From contig CBDVBD010000024.1 in the NCBI GenBank assembly GCA_965372135.1, positions 1 through 29,150 on the forward strand: a DNA stretch of 29,150 nucleotides. Reading direction: 5' to 3'. Below the pieces are notes generated by a model, which did no database searches, had not been told where the DNA came from, and saw only the letters and a program-made list of their open reading frames with translations. Each line of letters opens with the position of its first letter. Within the stretch, counting starts at the first letter, position 1. Positions 16,033 to 23,649 of this stretch are shown here, one piece after another. Source of the DNA: CBDVBD01 sp965372135 (lineage in GTDB: Bacteria; Electryoneota; RPQS01; CBDVBD01). The position numbers were made by a program, and so were the translations under genes.

Positions 16033-17775
16033 ATGAGTAATCATAAATCATTGGGAAGTTTTACCTTCGTATTTCATTCACATCTGCCCTATGTGTTATC
16101 CCATGGGCGCTGGCCGCACGGCACCGATTGGTTGTCGGAAGCGGCTGCGGAATCGTATATTCCGTTGTTGGATGTGTTTAATCAGTTGATCGGCGAAGGG
16201 ATATCGCCCAAAGTGACGGTCGGACTGACGCCGGTACTGTGTGAGCAGCTTTCCGATCATTCTTTTCGGGATGAGTTTCGGGAGTATTTAAAGCAGAAAG
16301 AGGAGACGGCGGAACTCAATCGTCAGGAATTCCGTGATCAGAATGATACCTGGATGGAGGGTCTGGCGGATCAATGGGTGAGGTTCTATTCCTCGATCCA
16401 GGATCATTTCGAGCACGATTATCATACCGATTTGGTGGGAGCTTTTCGGGCGTTGCAGGATGAAGGGCATATCGAAATTATCACCAGCGCCGCCACCCAC
16501 GGGTATTTGCCCTTGCTGTCCAACGACGCATGTGTTCGGGCGCAAATTCAAATCGGTGTGGATACCTATCGGAGATATTTTGAGCGGGATCCGGTTGGGA
16601 TATGGATGCCGGAATGTGCGTATCGTCCGGGTTACGACTGGGTGTCACCTCTGGATGACAGCAATCAGGCGATCTCGCGGAAAGGGGTAGAGCAGTTCCT
16701 GTCCGACGCCGGAATCCGCTATACCATTATCGATTCCCATTTGTTAAAAGGGGGAAAGGCAATCGGGGTGTATTTAGTTAGGTTCGAGGGACTCAGGAAA
16801 CTGTGGGAGCAGTACGAAAAGCAGGTGGGAGTGGAGCCGGAAAACTTGGAACGATCGCCGACCGATGTACATTGGATCGGGACTTCCACCCCTCAACAGA
16901 CACCGGTAGCAGTTTTTGCCCGTGACCCTCAAACTGGTTTGCAGGTGTGGTCCGGGGAACATGGATACCCCGGCGACGGAAATTACTTGGATTTCCACAA
17001 AAAGAAATTCCCCGGCGGGCACCGGTATTGGAAAGTGACCAGCGCCAAGGCTGATTTGGGGGATAAACAAGCCTATGATCCTGACGTAGTGGAAGCCCGG
17101 ATGCAGGAGAATGCCCGCCATTTCAAGGATGTGGTGAAAAAAGTCTTACGTGACAATAAAAATAGTCAAACACCGCTGCCGGTGGTCTGTGCGCCTTATG
17201 ATACCGAGTTGTTTGGGCATTGGTGGTTCGAGGGTCCCCGGTGGGTATATTATGTGTTAAAGGAAGTGCATGCCGATCCTGAAATTGAAGCCAGAACCGG
17301 ATTGGAACACTTAGAGACTGTGAAGGCTGCACCGGTGGTGTCTTTGCCGGAGGGGTCCTGGGGTGAAGGAGGATTCCACTATATCTGGCTGAACGATAAG
17401 AACCGTTGGACCTGGTCTTATGTGTATGAAGCGGAACGAAAGATGGTCGCTGCTGTGGACCGTTGGGGACATAAAATGGATAACAATATCCAGCGGTTAT
17501 TGCGCCAGATGGGACGGGAATTGTTGTTGATGGAAAGCTCCGATTGGCAGTTTCTTATCAGCACACTGTCAGCCGCGGATTATGCCGAAACCCGGTTACT
17601 GGGACATGCACATGCCTTTGATCGGCTGCATGACTTTTTGGAAAGGGTAACAACCGGCGATTCCTTGTCCCATGATGAGTGGTCTGTGGTGGAAGAATTA
17701 GAAATTCAAGATCAGGTATTTCCGCAGATTGATCCAAGAGGATGGGCGTCTGAGGTTAAACCGGCTACATCATAA
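16033..17775 (+). CDS. GH57 1,4-alpha-glucan branching enzyme (DUF1957 type)
   Basis: Introduces alpha-1,6 branches into glycogen. It has the features of GH57 branching enzymes: HSHLPYV at 15-21, the nucleophile E194 in GIWMPECAYRPG, the acid/base D390 in APYDTELFGHWWFEGP, and a C-terminal helical DUF1957 domain (LRQMGRELLLMESSDWQFL...HAHAFDRL). At 580 residues it fits the Thermus/Thermococcus type rather than the GH13 GlgB type. No signal peptide is present. It belongs to the glgC-GH57-GH57-galT block with 41 bases between the two GH57 genes; the short gap has no clear promoter. Confidence 0.94.
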   Translation: MSNHKSLGSFTFVFHSHLPYVLSHGRWPHGTDWLSEAAAESYIPLLDVFNQLIGEGISPKVTVGLTPVLCEQLSDHSFRDEFREYLKQKEETAELNRQEFRDQNDTWMEGLADQWVRFYSSIQDHFEHDYHTDLVGAFRALQDEGHIEIITSAATHGYLPLLSNDACVRAQIQIGVDTYRRYFERDPVGIWMPECAYRPGYDWVSPLDDSNQAISRKGVEQFLSDAGIRYTIIDSHLLKGGKAIGVYLVRFEGLRKLWEQYEKQVGVEPENLERSPTDVHWIGTSTPQQTPVAVFARDPQTGLQVWSGEHGYPGDGNYLDFHKKKFPGGHRYWKVTSAKADLGDKQAYDPDVVEARMQENARHFKDVVKKVLRDNKNSQTPLPVVCAPYDTELFGHWWFEGPRWVYYVLKEVHADPEIEARTGLEHLETVKAAPVVSLPEGSWGEGGFHYIWLNDKNRWTWSYVYEAERKMVAAVDRWGHKMDNNIQRLLRQMGRELLLMESSDWQFLISTLSAADYAETRLLGHAHAFDRLHDFLERVTTGDSLSHDEWSVVEELEIQDQVFPQIDPRGWASEVKPATS

Positions 17776-17819
17776 TGATTATAATGCGATTGCGCTTTCT
17801 GAGATGATAAGGAGGTTTG

Positions 17820-18905
17820 ATGTCCGAACTTAGACATGATCCAATTCAGCGAAGATGGGTCATCATCGCTACTGAACGTGCTCGTCGTCCATCCGATTTC
17901 TTGGTGGAACCGGAACCTTCCGGTGGTAAATTCTGCCCGTTTTGCACGGGAAATGAGGATAAAACTCCGCCGGAAATCTATGCCGTGCGGGGAAAAGGCA
18001 CCAAACCGAATACTGCGGGATGGTCGATCAGGGTGGTGCCAAATAAGTTTCCGGCATTGACCATTGAAGGTGAATTGAACCGTGAGGGGTTGGGCATTTT
18101 CGATAAGATGAATGGAGTGGGAGCTCACGAGGTGGTGATCGAAAGCCCGGATCATGACATGGATTTGGCGGAACAGCCGTTGAAGCATTTTGCCAAGATT
18201 CTAAGCGTGTACCAGCACCGGTTGAAGGACTTGATGAAGGATGTTCGGTTTCGGTATATCTTGGTTTTTAAAAATCACGGGTCGGTGGCGGGAGCGTCGT
18301 TGTCCCATCCCCATACCCAAATCATTGCCACACCGGTAACTCCGCGCACGGTGTCCTTGGAATTAGATTCGGCTCGAGAACATTACCAACGGAAGGAACG
18401 GTGTTTGTTCTGTGATATTATTTCCCAGGAATTGAAAGACGGCGATAGGGTGGTGTCCCAGGATCGGAACTTCGTCTGTTTTACGCCCTTTGCATCCCGG
18501 TTTCCATTTGAGATTTTCTTGGCGCCGATTGATCATTCTCATAACTTTGCTGATTTGGATAATGATAGATTAGTGGATTTAGCGGCGAGTTTGAAGGATA
18601 TCCTCCAACGACTGAAAATGAGTCTCAATAATCCACCGTACAATTTTGTACTGCATACCGCGCCAAATACCGGCGCCACTGTGCGCCGACCCACTCATTG
18701 GCAGACCCTGCCCTACGATTTCCATTGGCACATTGAAATCATCCCACGGTTGACTAAGATGGCTGGGTTTGAATGGGGCACCGGATTCTACATCAATCCC
18801 ACTCCCCCTGAGGTTGCCGCTAAATACCTGCGGGAAATTACCAATGGACTAAGTAGTGAGGAAATTGCCCGGGAGGCGGTCGGCGAAACCGGGAAGGTTG
18901 GGTAA
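17820..18905 (+). CDS. galT: Galactose-1-phosphate uridylyltransferase family protein
   Basis: A HIT-superfamily nucleotidyl transferase of 361 residues. The N-terminal zinc-type CPFC (in KFCPFCTGNEDKTP), VPNKFPAL, GAHEVVIESPDHD and the active-site SHPHTQ at 162-167 (nucleophile probably H165) are present. A second CLFC and the C-terminal HWHIEIIPRLTKMAGFEWGTG complete the fold. ATG 17820 is preferred over TTG 17817 because aaggagg ends 4 bases before it. GalT interconverts UDP-glucose/galactose and the hexose-1-phosphates. In a glycogen gene block a related activity, such as UDP- or ADP-glucose phosphorylase, is also plausible. No galK or galE is in the window. Confidence 0.9.
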   Translation: MSELRHDPIQRRWVIIATERARRPSDFLVEPEPSGGKFCPFCTGNEDKTPPEIYAVRGKGTKPNTAGWSIRVVPNKFPALTIEGELNREGLGIFDKMNGVGAHEVVIESPDHDMDLAEQPLKHFAKILSVYQHRLKDLMKDVRFRYILVFKNHGSVAGASLSHPHTQIIATPVTPRTVSLELDSAREHYQRKERCLFCDIISQELKDGDRVVSQDRNFVCFTPFASRFPFEIFLAPIDHSHNFADLDNDRLVDLAASLKDILQRLKMSLNNPPYNFVLHTAPNTGATVRRPTHWQTLPYDFHWHIEIIPRLTKMAGFEWGTGFYINPTPPEVAAKYLREITNGLSSEEIAREAVGETGKVG

Positions 18906-18968
18906 GTAATTTAACCGTTTGAATCATTAGGGTATAAACTGCATTTTGGGAGTAAGGAATTGGGACAG

Positions 18969-19286
18969 ATGCAAGAGCTTACTGATCAGAATTTCGATCA
19001 GAATGTGTTGAGCAGTGATAGTCCGGTGATGGTGGATTTTGGTGCCGGTTGGTGTGTACCATGTCAAAAAATGGCGCCGATAATTCATGACATCGCACAG
19101 GAGTATCGTGGAGTGATTCGAGTGGGGGAGGTGAATGTGGATACCTCGCCGCAGCTTGCCATGAAATACGGAATCCGTAGCGTCCCCAGCATTTTGTTTT
19201 TCAAGGGAGGGCAGGTGATTGACCAGGTTGTGGGATCGGTGACCAAACGTAAGCTTTTAGCGCGGTTGCAGGATGTTCTGGATTAA
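18969..19286 (+). CDS. trxA: Thioredoxin with WCVPC active site
   Basis: A 105-residue thioredoxin-fold dithiol reductase. The redox pair is C29 and C32 in WCVPC, where the usual residue after the first Cys is Gly. The buried D23, the cis-Pro loop SVPS (P73) and the C-terminal KGGQVIDQVVGSVTKRKL fit classical thioredoxins. ATG 18969 lies 10 bases after taagga; TTG 18960 is only 1 base from it and less likely. It has no signal peptide and is cytoplasmic. It stands 63 bases after galT and 18 before an M28 peptidase gene. Confidence 0.93.
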   Translation: MQELTDQNFDQNVLSSDSPVMVDFGAGWCVPCQKMAPIIHDIAQEYRGVIRVGEVNVDTSPQLAMKYGIRSVPSILFFKGGQVIDQVVGSVTKRKLLARLQDVLD

Positions 19287-19304
19287 TAATCTACCACTAT
19301 CTCC

Positions 19305-20912
19305 ATGAAAAGAAATTATTTAGTAATCAGTCTTGCTGTAGTTGCAGTCGGGCTTCTCGGTACCCAATGTTCCCAGTCCGGTGCTCAGATCATTACTGAA
19401 GATGTCTTACGGACTCATGTGGAGTATTTAGCGTCAGAGGATCTACAGGGTCGTAAAACGCTGCAACCGGGAAATCGGGCTGCCGCAGAATATGTCGCTT
19501 CTCATTTTCGGGAGTTTAGATTACAACCTATCAATGGTTCGGAGGATTATTTCCAGCCGGTACCGGTGGAAACGTTTACTTTACGGCAGGAAGAGACGTA
19601 TTGTGTAATGTCTACCGGGGATACCTTGAGATGGGGCAGTGATTTTTACCTGTTTCCCAGGAAGTATGCAACATCGATTTCGGGACCGGTGCTGTTGTGT
19701 GGGTACGGAATCCAAGCACCGGAAGCGGAATACGATGACTATAAAAACATTGAGGTTTCGGGGAAGATTGTAATGGCATTGATGGGGGTGCCGGAAACCG
19801 ATGATACGTCGAATGTTTTCGGGAAAAACAGGCGCTCCCGTCATGGCATGATTCCAGTAAAGGCGATGTTAGCCGAAAGGCTGGGCGCCAAAGCCCTGAT
19901 TGTGACCACCTTACCATCACATCAAGATCAGGTTTGGCAGCCGGCGGTTTCCAGGAAACTGCACAGTTGGGATGCTGATATTATTCAAGCGGTTGGGGAT
20001 ATCGAATTTCCGGTGATTTATTTAAATCCCCAGGTCGCATCGGAGCTAATCAACGATTGGGGTGGGGTGAAATGGTCGGATTATGTGGAAACGCTTAATC
20101 ACGAATTAACCGGGGGTGCGTTGGAATTGGGAGATTTGCAATTGCAGTTTACCTTTGGTTTTTCTGACGTGGTAGTAGATTCAGCAGCGAACGTTGTCGG
20201 TATTTTGAGGGGGTCTCAGGGTGCGGATGACCGGCAGGCAGTGGTGATCGGAGCCCATTACGACCATTTGGGAATGGATGATACCGGGATCTATTATGGA
20301 GCGGATGATAACGCATCCGGGGTATCGGGAATACTGGCGTTGGCTCAAACCCTGGCACCAATGCAGGAGCAGTTGCACAGCGATATTGTCTTTATCGCAT
20401 TTGCCGCTGAGGAGGTGGGATTGATCGGTTCACGGTACTTTGCTGAGAATCCTGTTATCCCGCTGGATCAAACAGTAGCGATGTTAAATTTGGATTGCAT
20501 CGGCAGGGAAGGTTCCTCTAGTTATCGCGGAATGCATCAACCACCACAGACGGAGGAAGAACGCAATTTGCTGTTGGCGTATTATTCGGCGAGTTATCCC
20601 GATTTGAAGGAAATTACATTATCGATGACGAACCCCGGCACGTTAGATTTGCAGTGTGATCCCTTGACCGGTCGGTATGCTTTCGGGGATCATGCCCCAT
20701 TTCTGGAACGGGGAGTGCCCGTGATGTTTTTCTTTTCCGGATTTCATTCGGATTATCATACTCCGAATGATGTTGTCGATCGCATTAATTTTCGCAAGAT
20801 GACACATATTGTCTATTTAGTTTTGAATATAACCATAGAATTGTCGAAAGAGACTACGATGTTGGAACCCACTGATGATGTGCCGGCATATTCTTCGACA
20901 CCGATGCATTAA
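19305..20912 (+). CDS. Exported M28-family zinc aminopeptidase with PA domain
   Basis: A 535-residue exported metallopeptidase. The N-terminus is a signal sequence ending LLGTQC at 17-22. The Cys could be lipidated, but Gln at -1 is not a good lipobox, so ordinary cleavage near residue 27 is an alternative. Residues about 120-270 contain a PA-type insert (VLLCGYGIQAPEAEYDDY). The dizinc site is complete: H318 in GAHYDHLG, bridging D334 in YGADDNASG, catalytic E369 and ligand E370 in AAEEVGL, D397 in NLDCIGR and H485 in FHSDYHTPND. It should cleave N-terminal residues in the periplasm or at the surface. No clear ribosome site precedes the ATG. Confidence 0.92.
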   Translation: MKRNYLVISLAVVAVGLLGTQCSQSGAQIITEDVLRTHVEYLASEDLQGRKTLQPGNRAAAEYVASHFREFRLQPINGSEDYFQPVPVETFTLRQEETYCVMSTGDTLRWGSDFYLFPRKYATSISGPVLLCGYGIQAPEAEYDDYKNIEVSGKIVMALMGVPETDDTSNVFGKNRRSRHGMIPVKAMLAERLGAKALIVTTLPSHQDQVWQPAVSRKLHSWDADIIQAVGDIEFPVIYLNPQVASELINDWGGVKWSDYVETLNHELTGGALELGDLQLQFTFGFSDVVVDSAANVVGILRGSQGADDRQAVVIGAHYDHLGMDDTGIYYGADDNASGVSGILALAQTLAPMQEQLHSDIVFIAFAAEEVGLIGSRYFAENPVIPLDQTVAMLNLDCIGREGSSSYRGMHQPPQTEEERNLLLAYYSASYPDLKEITLSMTNPGTLDLQCDPLTGRYAFGDHAPFLERGVPVMFFFSGFHSDYHTPNDVVDRINFRKMTHIVYLVLNITIELSKETTMLEPTDDVPAYSSTPMH

Positions 20913-20941
20913 GGAGTGTTAACCGAGATGGAGGATTGATC

Positions 20942-22600
20942 ATGCACTGTAAACGGTTTCTCGTGGCTGGTTTGTTGTTCGTGATCTCTGGCTTCAGTTA
21001 CGGACAGACCTATGTGGAGGGGAATGTGTCGGGAACCTGGAGTCCTTCGGGGAATCCCTATGTGGTTATCGGGAGTTGTACGGTACAAAATGGGACCACG
21101 TTGACGATTAACCCTGGAGTCCGGGTGCTGTTTGATGGGACATTTTATATTCGTTCCTACGGGACACTGATTGCAGAAGGAACCAGGACTGATTCCATTC
21201 TATTTACTTCCAATGAGATGATTCCCAGCGTCGGAGATTGGCGCCATATCAGGCTGACAGGTTCGGGTTCATCGAACAGCCGCTTCAAGTTCTGCGAAAT
21301 TTCCTTTGCCGAAGACTGCATCTGGGCAGAAGACACTCAGGTTGATATCCAAAAATGTTTCTTGCATCATTCCGAAACCGGGATCAACATTGACAACACC
21401 ACGGCAAATATTCAACGGTGTACTATTGATGACAACCAAGATCAGGGTGTTTCGGCGAGTAACTGTCCGAATGTCACTATCGAACACTGCAACATCCGGC
21501 GGAATAACGATGAAGGGATTCGGATAACCAAAACTTCCGGCTCTGCTGAAGGACTCATCCAATGGAACACTATTATCAACAACGGACTGCACGGAATATA
21601 CGCATCCAATATCAATCCACTGACCATCAATCGGAATATCATTGCCCGCAACACCGGATGCGGCATGTATTTGACAAATTGTCATGTGACTGCCTGGAAT
21701 AATACCATCAGCCAGAATGGGCTCCACGGCGTGTTCTTCTGGAATTCGGAATTGTCGCTGGTGAATGGGATTATTGATCGAAACCAGGGAGGCTATGGGT
21801 TGTACAATCAGAATTCGACCTATTCGATTTGGTATTGCGATGTGTGGCAGAATGATTCGGGGGATTATTTCAACTGCGCTTGCAGCGTCGGGTGCATTTC
21901 CGAGGATCCAATGTATGCGAACATTTTTTCGGACTTTCATCTTCTGGAAGGATCCCCCTGTATTGACACCGGATCACCTGTGGCTCCGGATGATCCGGAC
22001 GGGACTCGGGCAGACATGGGAGCTCTGTACTTCGATCAGAATACTCCTCCGGAAATTATCGATTTCAGACCGGAGGTCTTGACCGGCGTAAACCAGGGTG
22101 ACGAAGTCTCATTCTGGATTTCGGCGATAGACGCCGACGGGGACAGCCTGCGATATCAATGGTGGCATTACGGGGAAATTGTGGGCGAGGATTCTATTGT
22201 GAATATTCAGTTTACACAAGCCGGTCTCGACACGGTAGTGGGGAAAGCACTCGATGGATGGGGTGGAGGGGTTGACAGCGTGGTGTGGGACGAAATTGCC
22301 GTTGATGTGTCAATCTCGCAAACCGACCCGGTTCCGAAGGAGATGTTGCTGGGTCAAGCCTACCCCAACCCGTTCAACGCATCCACCGTGATTCCGTTTC
22401 AGGTGGCGGTTTCTGGATTGGTAACGGTTACAGTGTTCGATGTGCTGGGTCGGGAGGTAACGGAACTGTTTCGTAAGGAGGCGATCCCGGGGGAATATCG
22501 AGTGGTCTGGTCGGCGGAGGATTTTCCATCAGGAATATATTTTGTCGGTCTGAAAACCGGCGTCGAGAGCCAGGTTCGGAAGGTGGTATTATTGAAATAG
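20942..22600 (+). CDS. Secreted right-handed beta-helix protein with T9SS-type sorting domain
   Basis: A 552-residue secreted surface or extracellular protein. The signal peptide is HCKRFLVAGLLFVISGFSYG followed by QTYVEG. Residues about 100-330 contain short N/T/G-rich repeats of the PbH1 parallel beta-helix kind (NTIINNGLHGIYASN, NIIARNTGCGMYLTN, NTISQNGLHGVFFWN). A PKD/Ig-like segment follows (about 365-460). The last 80 residues carry YPNPFN at 474-479 and end IYFVGLKTGVESQVRKVVLLK-like, a classic type IX secretion C-terminal sorting domain. ATG 20942 follows ggagg by 7 bases; TTG 20936 is too close. It could bind or cleave polysaccharide, but no catalytic residues are assigned. Confidence 0.92.
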   Translation: MHCKRFLVAGLLFVISGFSYGQTYVEGNVSGTWSPSGNPYVVIGSCTVQNGTTLTINPGVRVLFDGTFYIRSYGTLIAEGTRTDSILFTSNEMIPSVGDWRHIRLTGSGSSNSRFKFCEISFAEDCIWAEDTQVDIQKCFLHHSETGINIDNTTANIQRCTIDDNQDQGVSASNCPNVTIEHCNIRRNNDEGIRITKTSGSAEGLIQWNTIINNGLHGIYASNINPLTINRNIIARNTGCGMYLTNCHVTAWNNTISQNGLHGVFFWNSELSLVNGIIDRNQGGYGLYNQNSTYSIWYCDVWQNDSGDYFNCACSVGCISEDPMYANIFSDFHLLEGSPCIDTGSPVAPDDPDGTRADMGALYFDQNTPPEIIDFRPEVLTGVNQGDEVSFWISAIDADGDSLRYQWWHYGEIVGEDSIVNIQFTQAGLDTVVGKALDGWGGGVDSVVWDEIAVDVSISQTDPVPKEMLLGQAYPNPFNASTVIPFQVAVSGLVTVTVFDVLGREVTELFRKEAIPGEYRVVWSAEDFPSGIYFVGLKTGVESQVRKVVLLK

Positions 22601-22628
22601 TACTAGTTGATTTCTAACGGATAATCCT

Positions 22629-23225
22629 ATGATACCCTTACATCCTATGTTGGTGCATTTCCCGGTAGCTCTGGTGGTGTTTGCCGGGATTTTGGCATTG
22701 GCGGCTTGGATTTGGAACAAACCGCGCCTGCATCGAATCGCCAGAGTGAATTTAATCATCGGAACAGGTTGCGCCATCCTAACTGTGATTTCAGGGATAG
22801 CTGCGGCGGGGGATGTATTTACGATTGATCCGCAGCATGACGTATTGGAACGTCACCAGCTATTGGCTGCGATTTCCTTAGTGCTGCTTGTGGTGTTGTC
22901 TGTGTGGGCGATTTGGAAGCGGAAGGATTGGATATCAAAAGTCCCCACCATTTTTACGATCGTGCTGTTGATCGCCCATCTAACGGTGGCTGGGACCGCT
23001 TTCTACGGTGCGAATTTGGTGTATAATCATGGCGTGGGAGTGGAGCGCGTAGCGTTGAGCGGAATCCACATGCCCAACATGATGGGCAGTAAAGGCTATC
23101 GGTGTCCGGTACATCGGGAATTAACCTCCGCTAATACCGGTTTGTGTCCCGAATGCGGGATTAGGATGATTCCCATATTGGATATCCCCCAACCCAAGCA
23201 TGCTAAGAATCACGGGGAGAACTAA
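22629..23225 (+). CDS. DUF2231 membrane protein fused to a heavy-metal-binding domain
   Basis: A 198-residue inner-membrane protein. The first 135 residues contain about four TM helices, beginning HPMLVHFPVALVVFAG, the start signature of the DUF2231 family. A conserved His lies between the second and third helices (RHQLLAAISL). The tail at 157-182 reads YRCPVHRELTSANTGLCPECGIRMIP, a CPxH...CPxCG heavy-metal-binding module of the kind found on copper transporters and CusB-like proteins. The fusion suggests metal sensing or handling at the membrane. The gene lies 28 bases after the beta-helix gene and is followed by a 424-base gap. Confidence 0.87.
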   Translation: MIPLHPMLVHFPVALVVFAGILALAAWIWNKPRLHRIARVNLIIGTGCAILTVISGIAAAGDVFTIDPQHDVLERHQLLAAISLVLLVVLSVWAIWKRKDWISKVPTIFTIVLLIAHLTVAGTAFYGANLVYNHGVGVERVALSGIHMPNMMGSKGYRCPVHRELTSANTGLCPECGIRMIPILDIPQPKHAKNHGEN

Positions 23226-23243
23226 GGAAGATATTTTCCTGTG

Positions 23244-23282
23244 CCGTCAGGTGTCAGCGAATCTCGATTCCTCACCTGACGG
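23244..23282. terminator. 10-bp inverted repeat after the DUF2231 gene
   Basis: ccgtcaggtg at 23244-23253 pairs perfectly with cacctgacgg at 23273-23282 across a 19-base loop. It lies 18 bases after the gene's stop. No T-tract follows (tgttgctg), so it is either a weak or factor-dependent terminator, or an operator-like site. Confidence 0.4.
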
Positions 23283-23371
23283 TGTTGCTGCAAACCTAAT
23301 AAAATCTTAACCGCTGATGGATGTTAACAAAACAACTGCACATCTGAATTGAGACAGCACCACAATTTATT

Positions 23372-23410
23372 CTTGTCCGCCTAAGGTGGGCTTGTCCGCT
23401 CACTGGCGGA
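23372..23410. repeat. TCCGCC-GGCGGA hairpin elements, copies 2 and 3
   Basis: The unit cttgtccgc occurs twice, at 23372-23380 and 23391-23399. Each copy is followed by a complementary arm (ggtggg, then ggcgga), giving two adjacent imperfect hairpins. The second, tccgct-cact-ggcgga, differs from the copy at 8449-8464 by one arm base. Confidence 0.5.
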
Positions 23411-23649
23411 GTGGTGATAAAGTGGGATTAACATATATATTCAAACCGCGCGTGGATTTACGTCGTGATCGGATTGTTGTAATTGAAATATATACATTTC
23501 ACCGGCTAATGTCAACAGGAAATATGATGGATTTAACATCGAGACTTTGGCATTTAAATTGCAGCAGAGATATTTTCGTAAATAACAATAACCTAAGTCA
23601 GTGACTTGGGGTTTTCAAAGACAACCATTTAGAGAATATAGGATACAAC

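Larger units (their letters stand above)
23226..23649. other. Long gap before ppdK with inverted repeats
   Basis: These 424 bases hold no gene I can support; a 72-codon frame at 23386-23604 begins inside hairpin repeats and looks random. Visible elements are a perfect 10-bp inverted repeat (23244-23282) and two TCCGCC-type hairpins (23376-23410). A weak aggat precedes the ppdK ATG. The ppdK promoter presumably lies here, but I cannot pick a convincing hexamer pair. Confidence 0.5.

Noticed and set aside
23386..23604. 72-codon frame in the gap before ppdK
   Set aside because: It starts inside the hairpin repeats and has no recognisable product or ribosome site.
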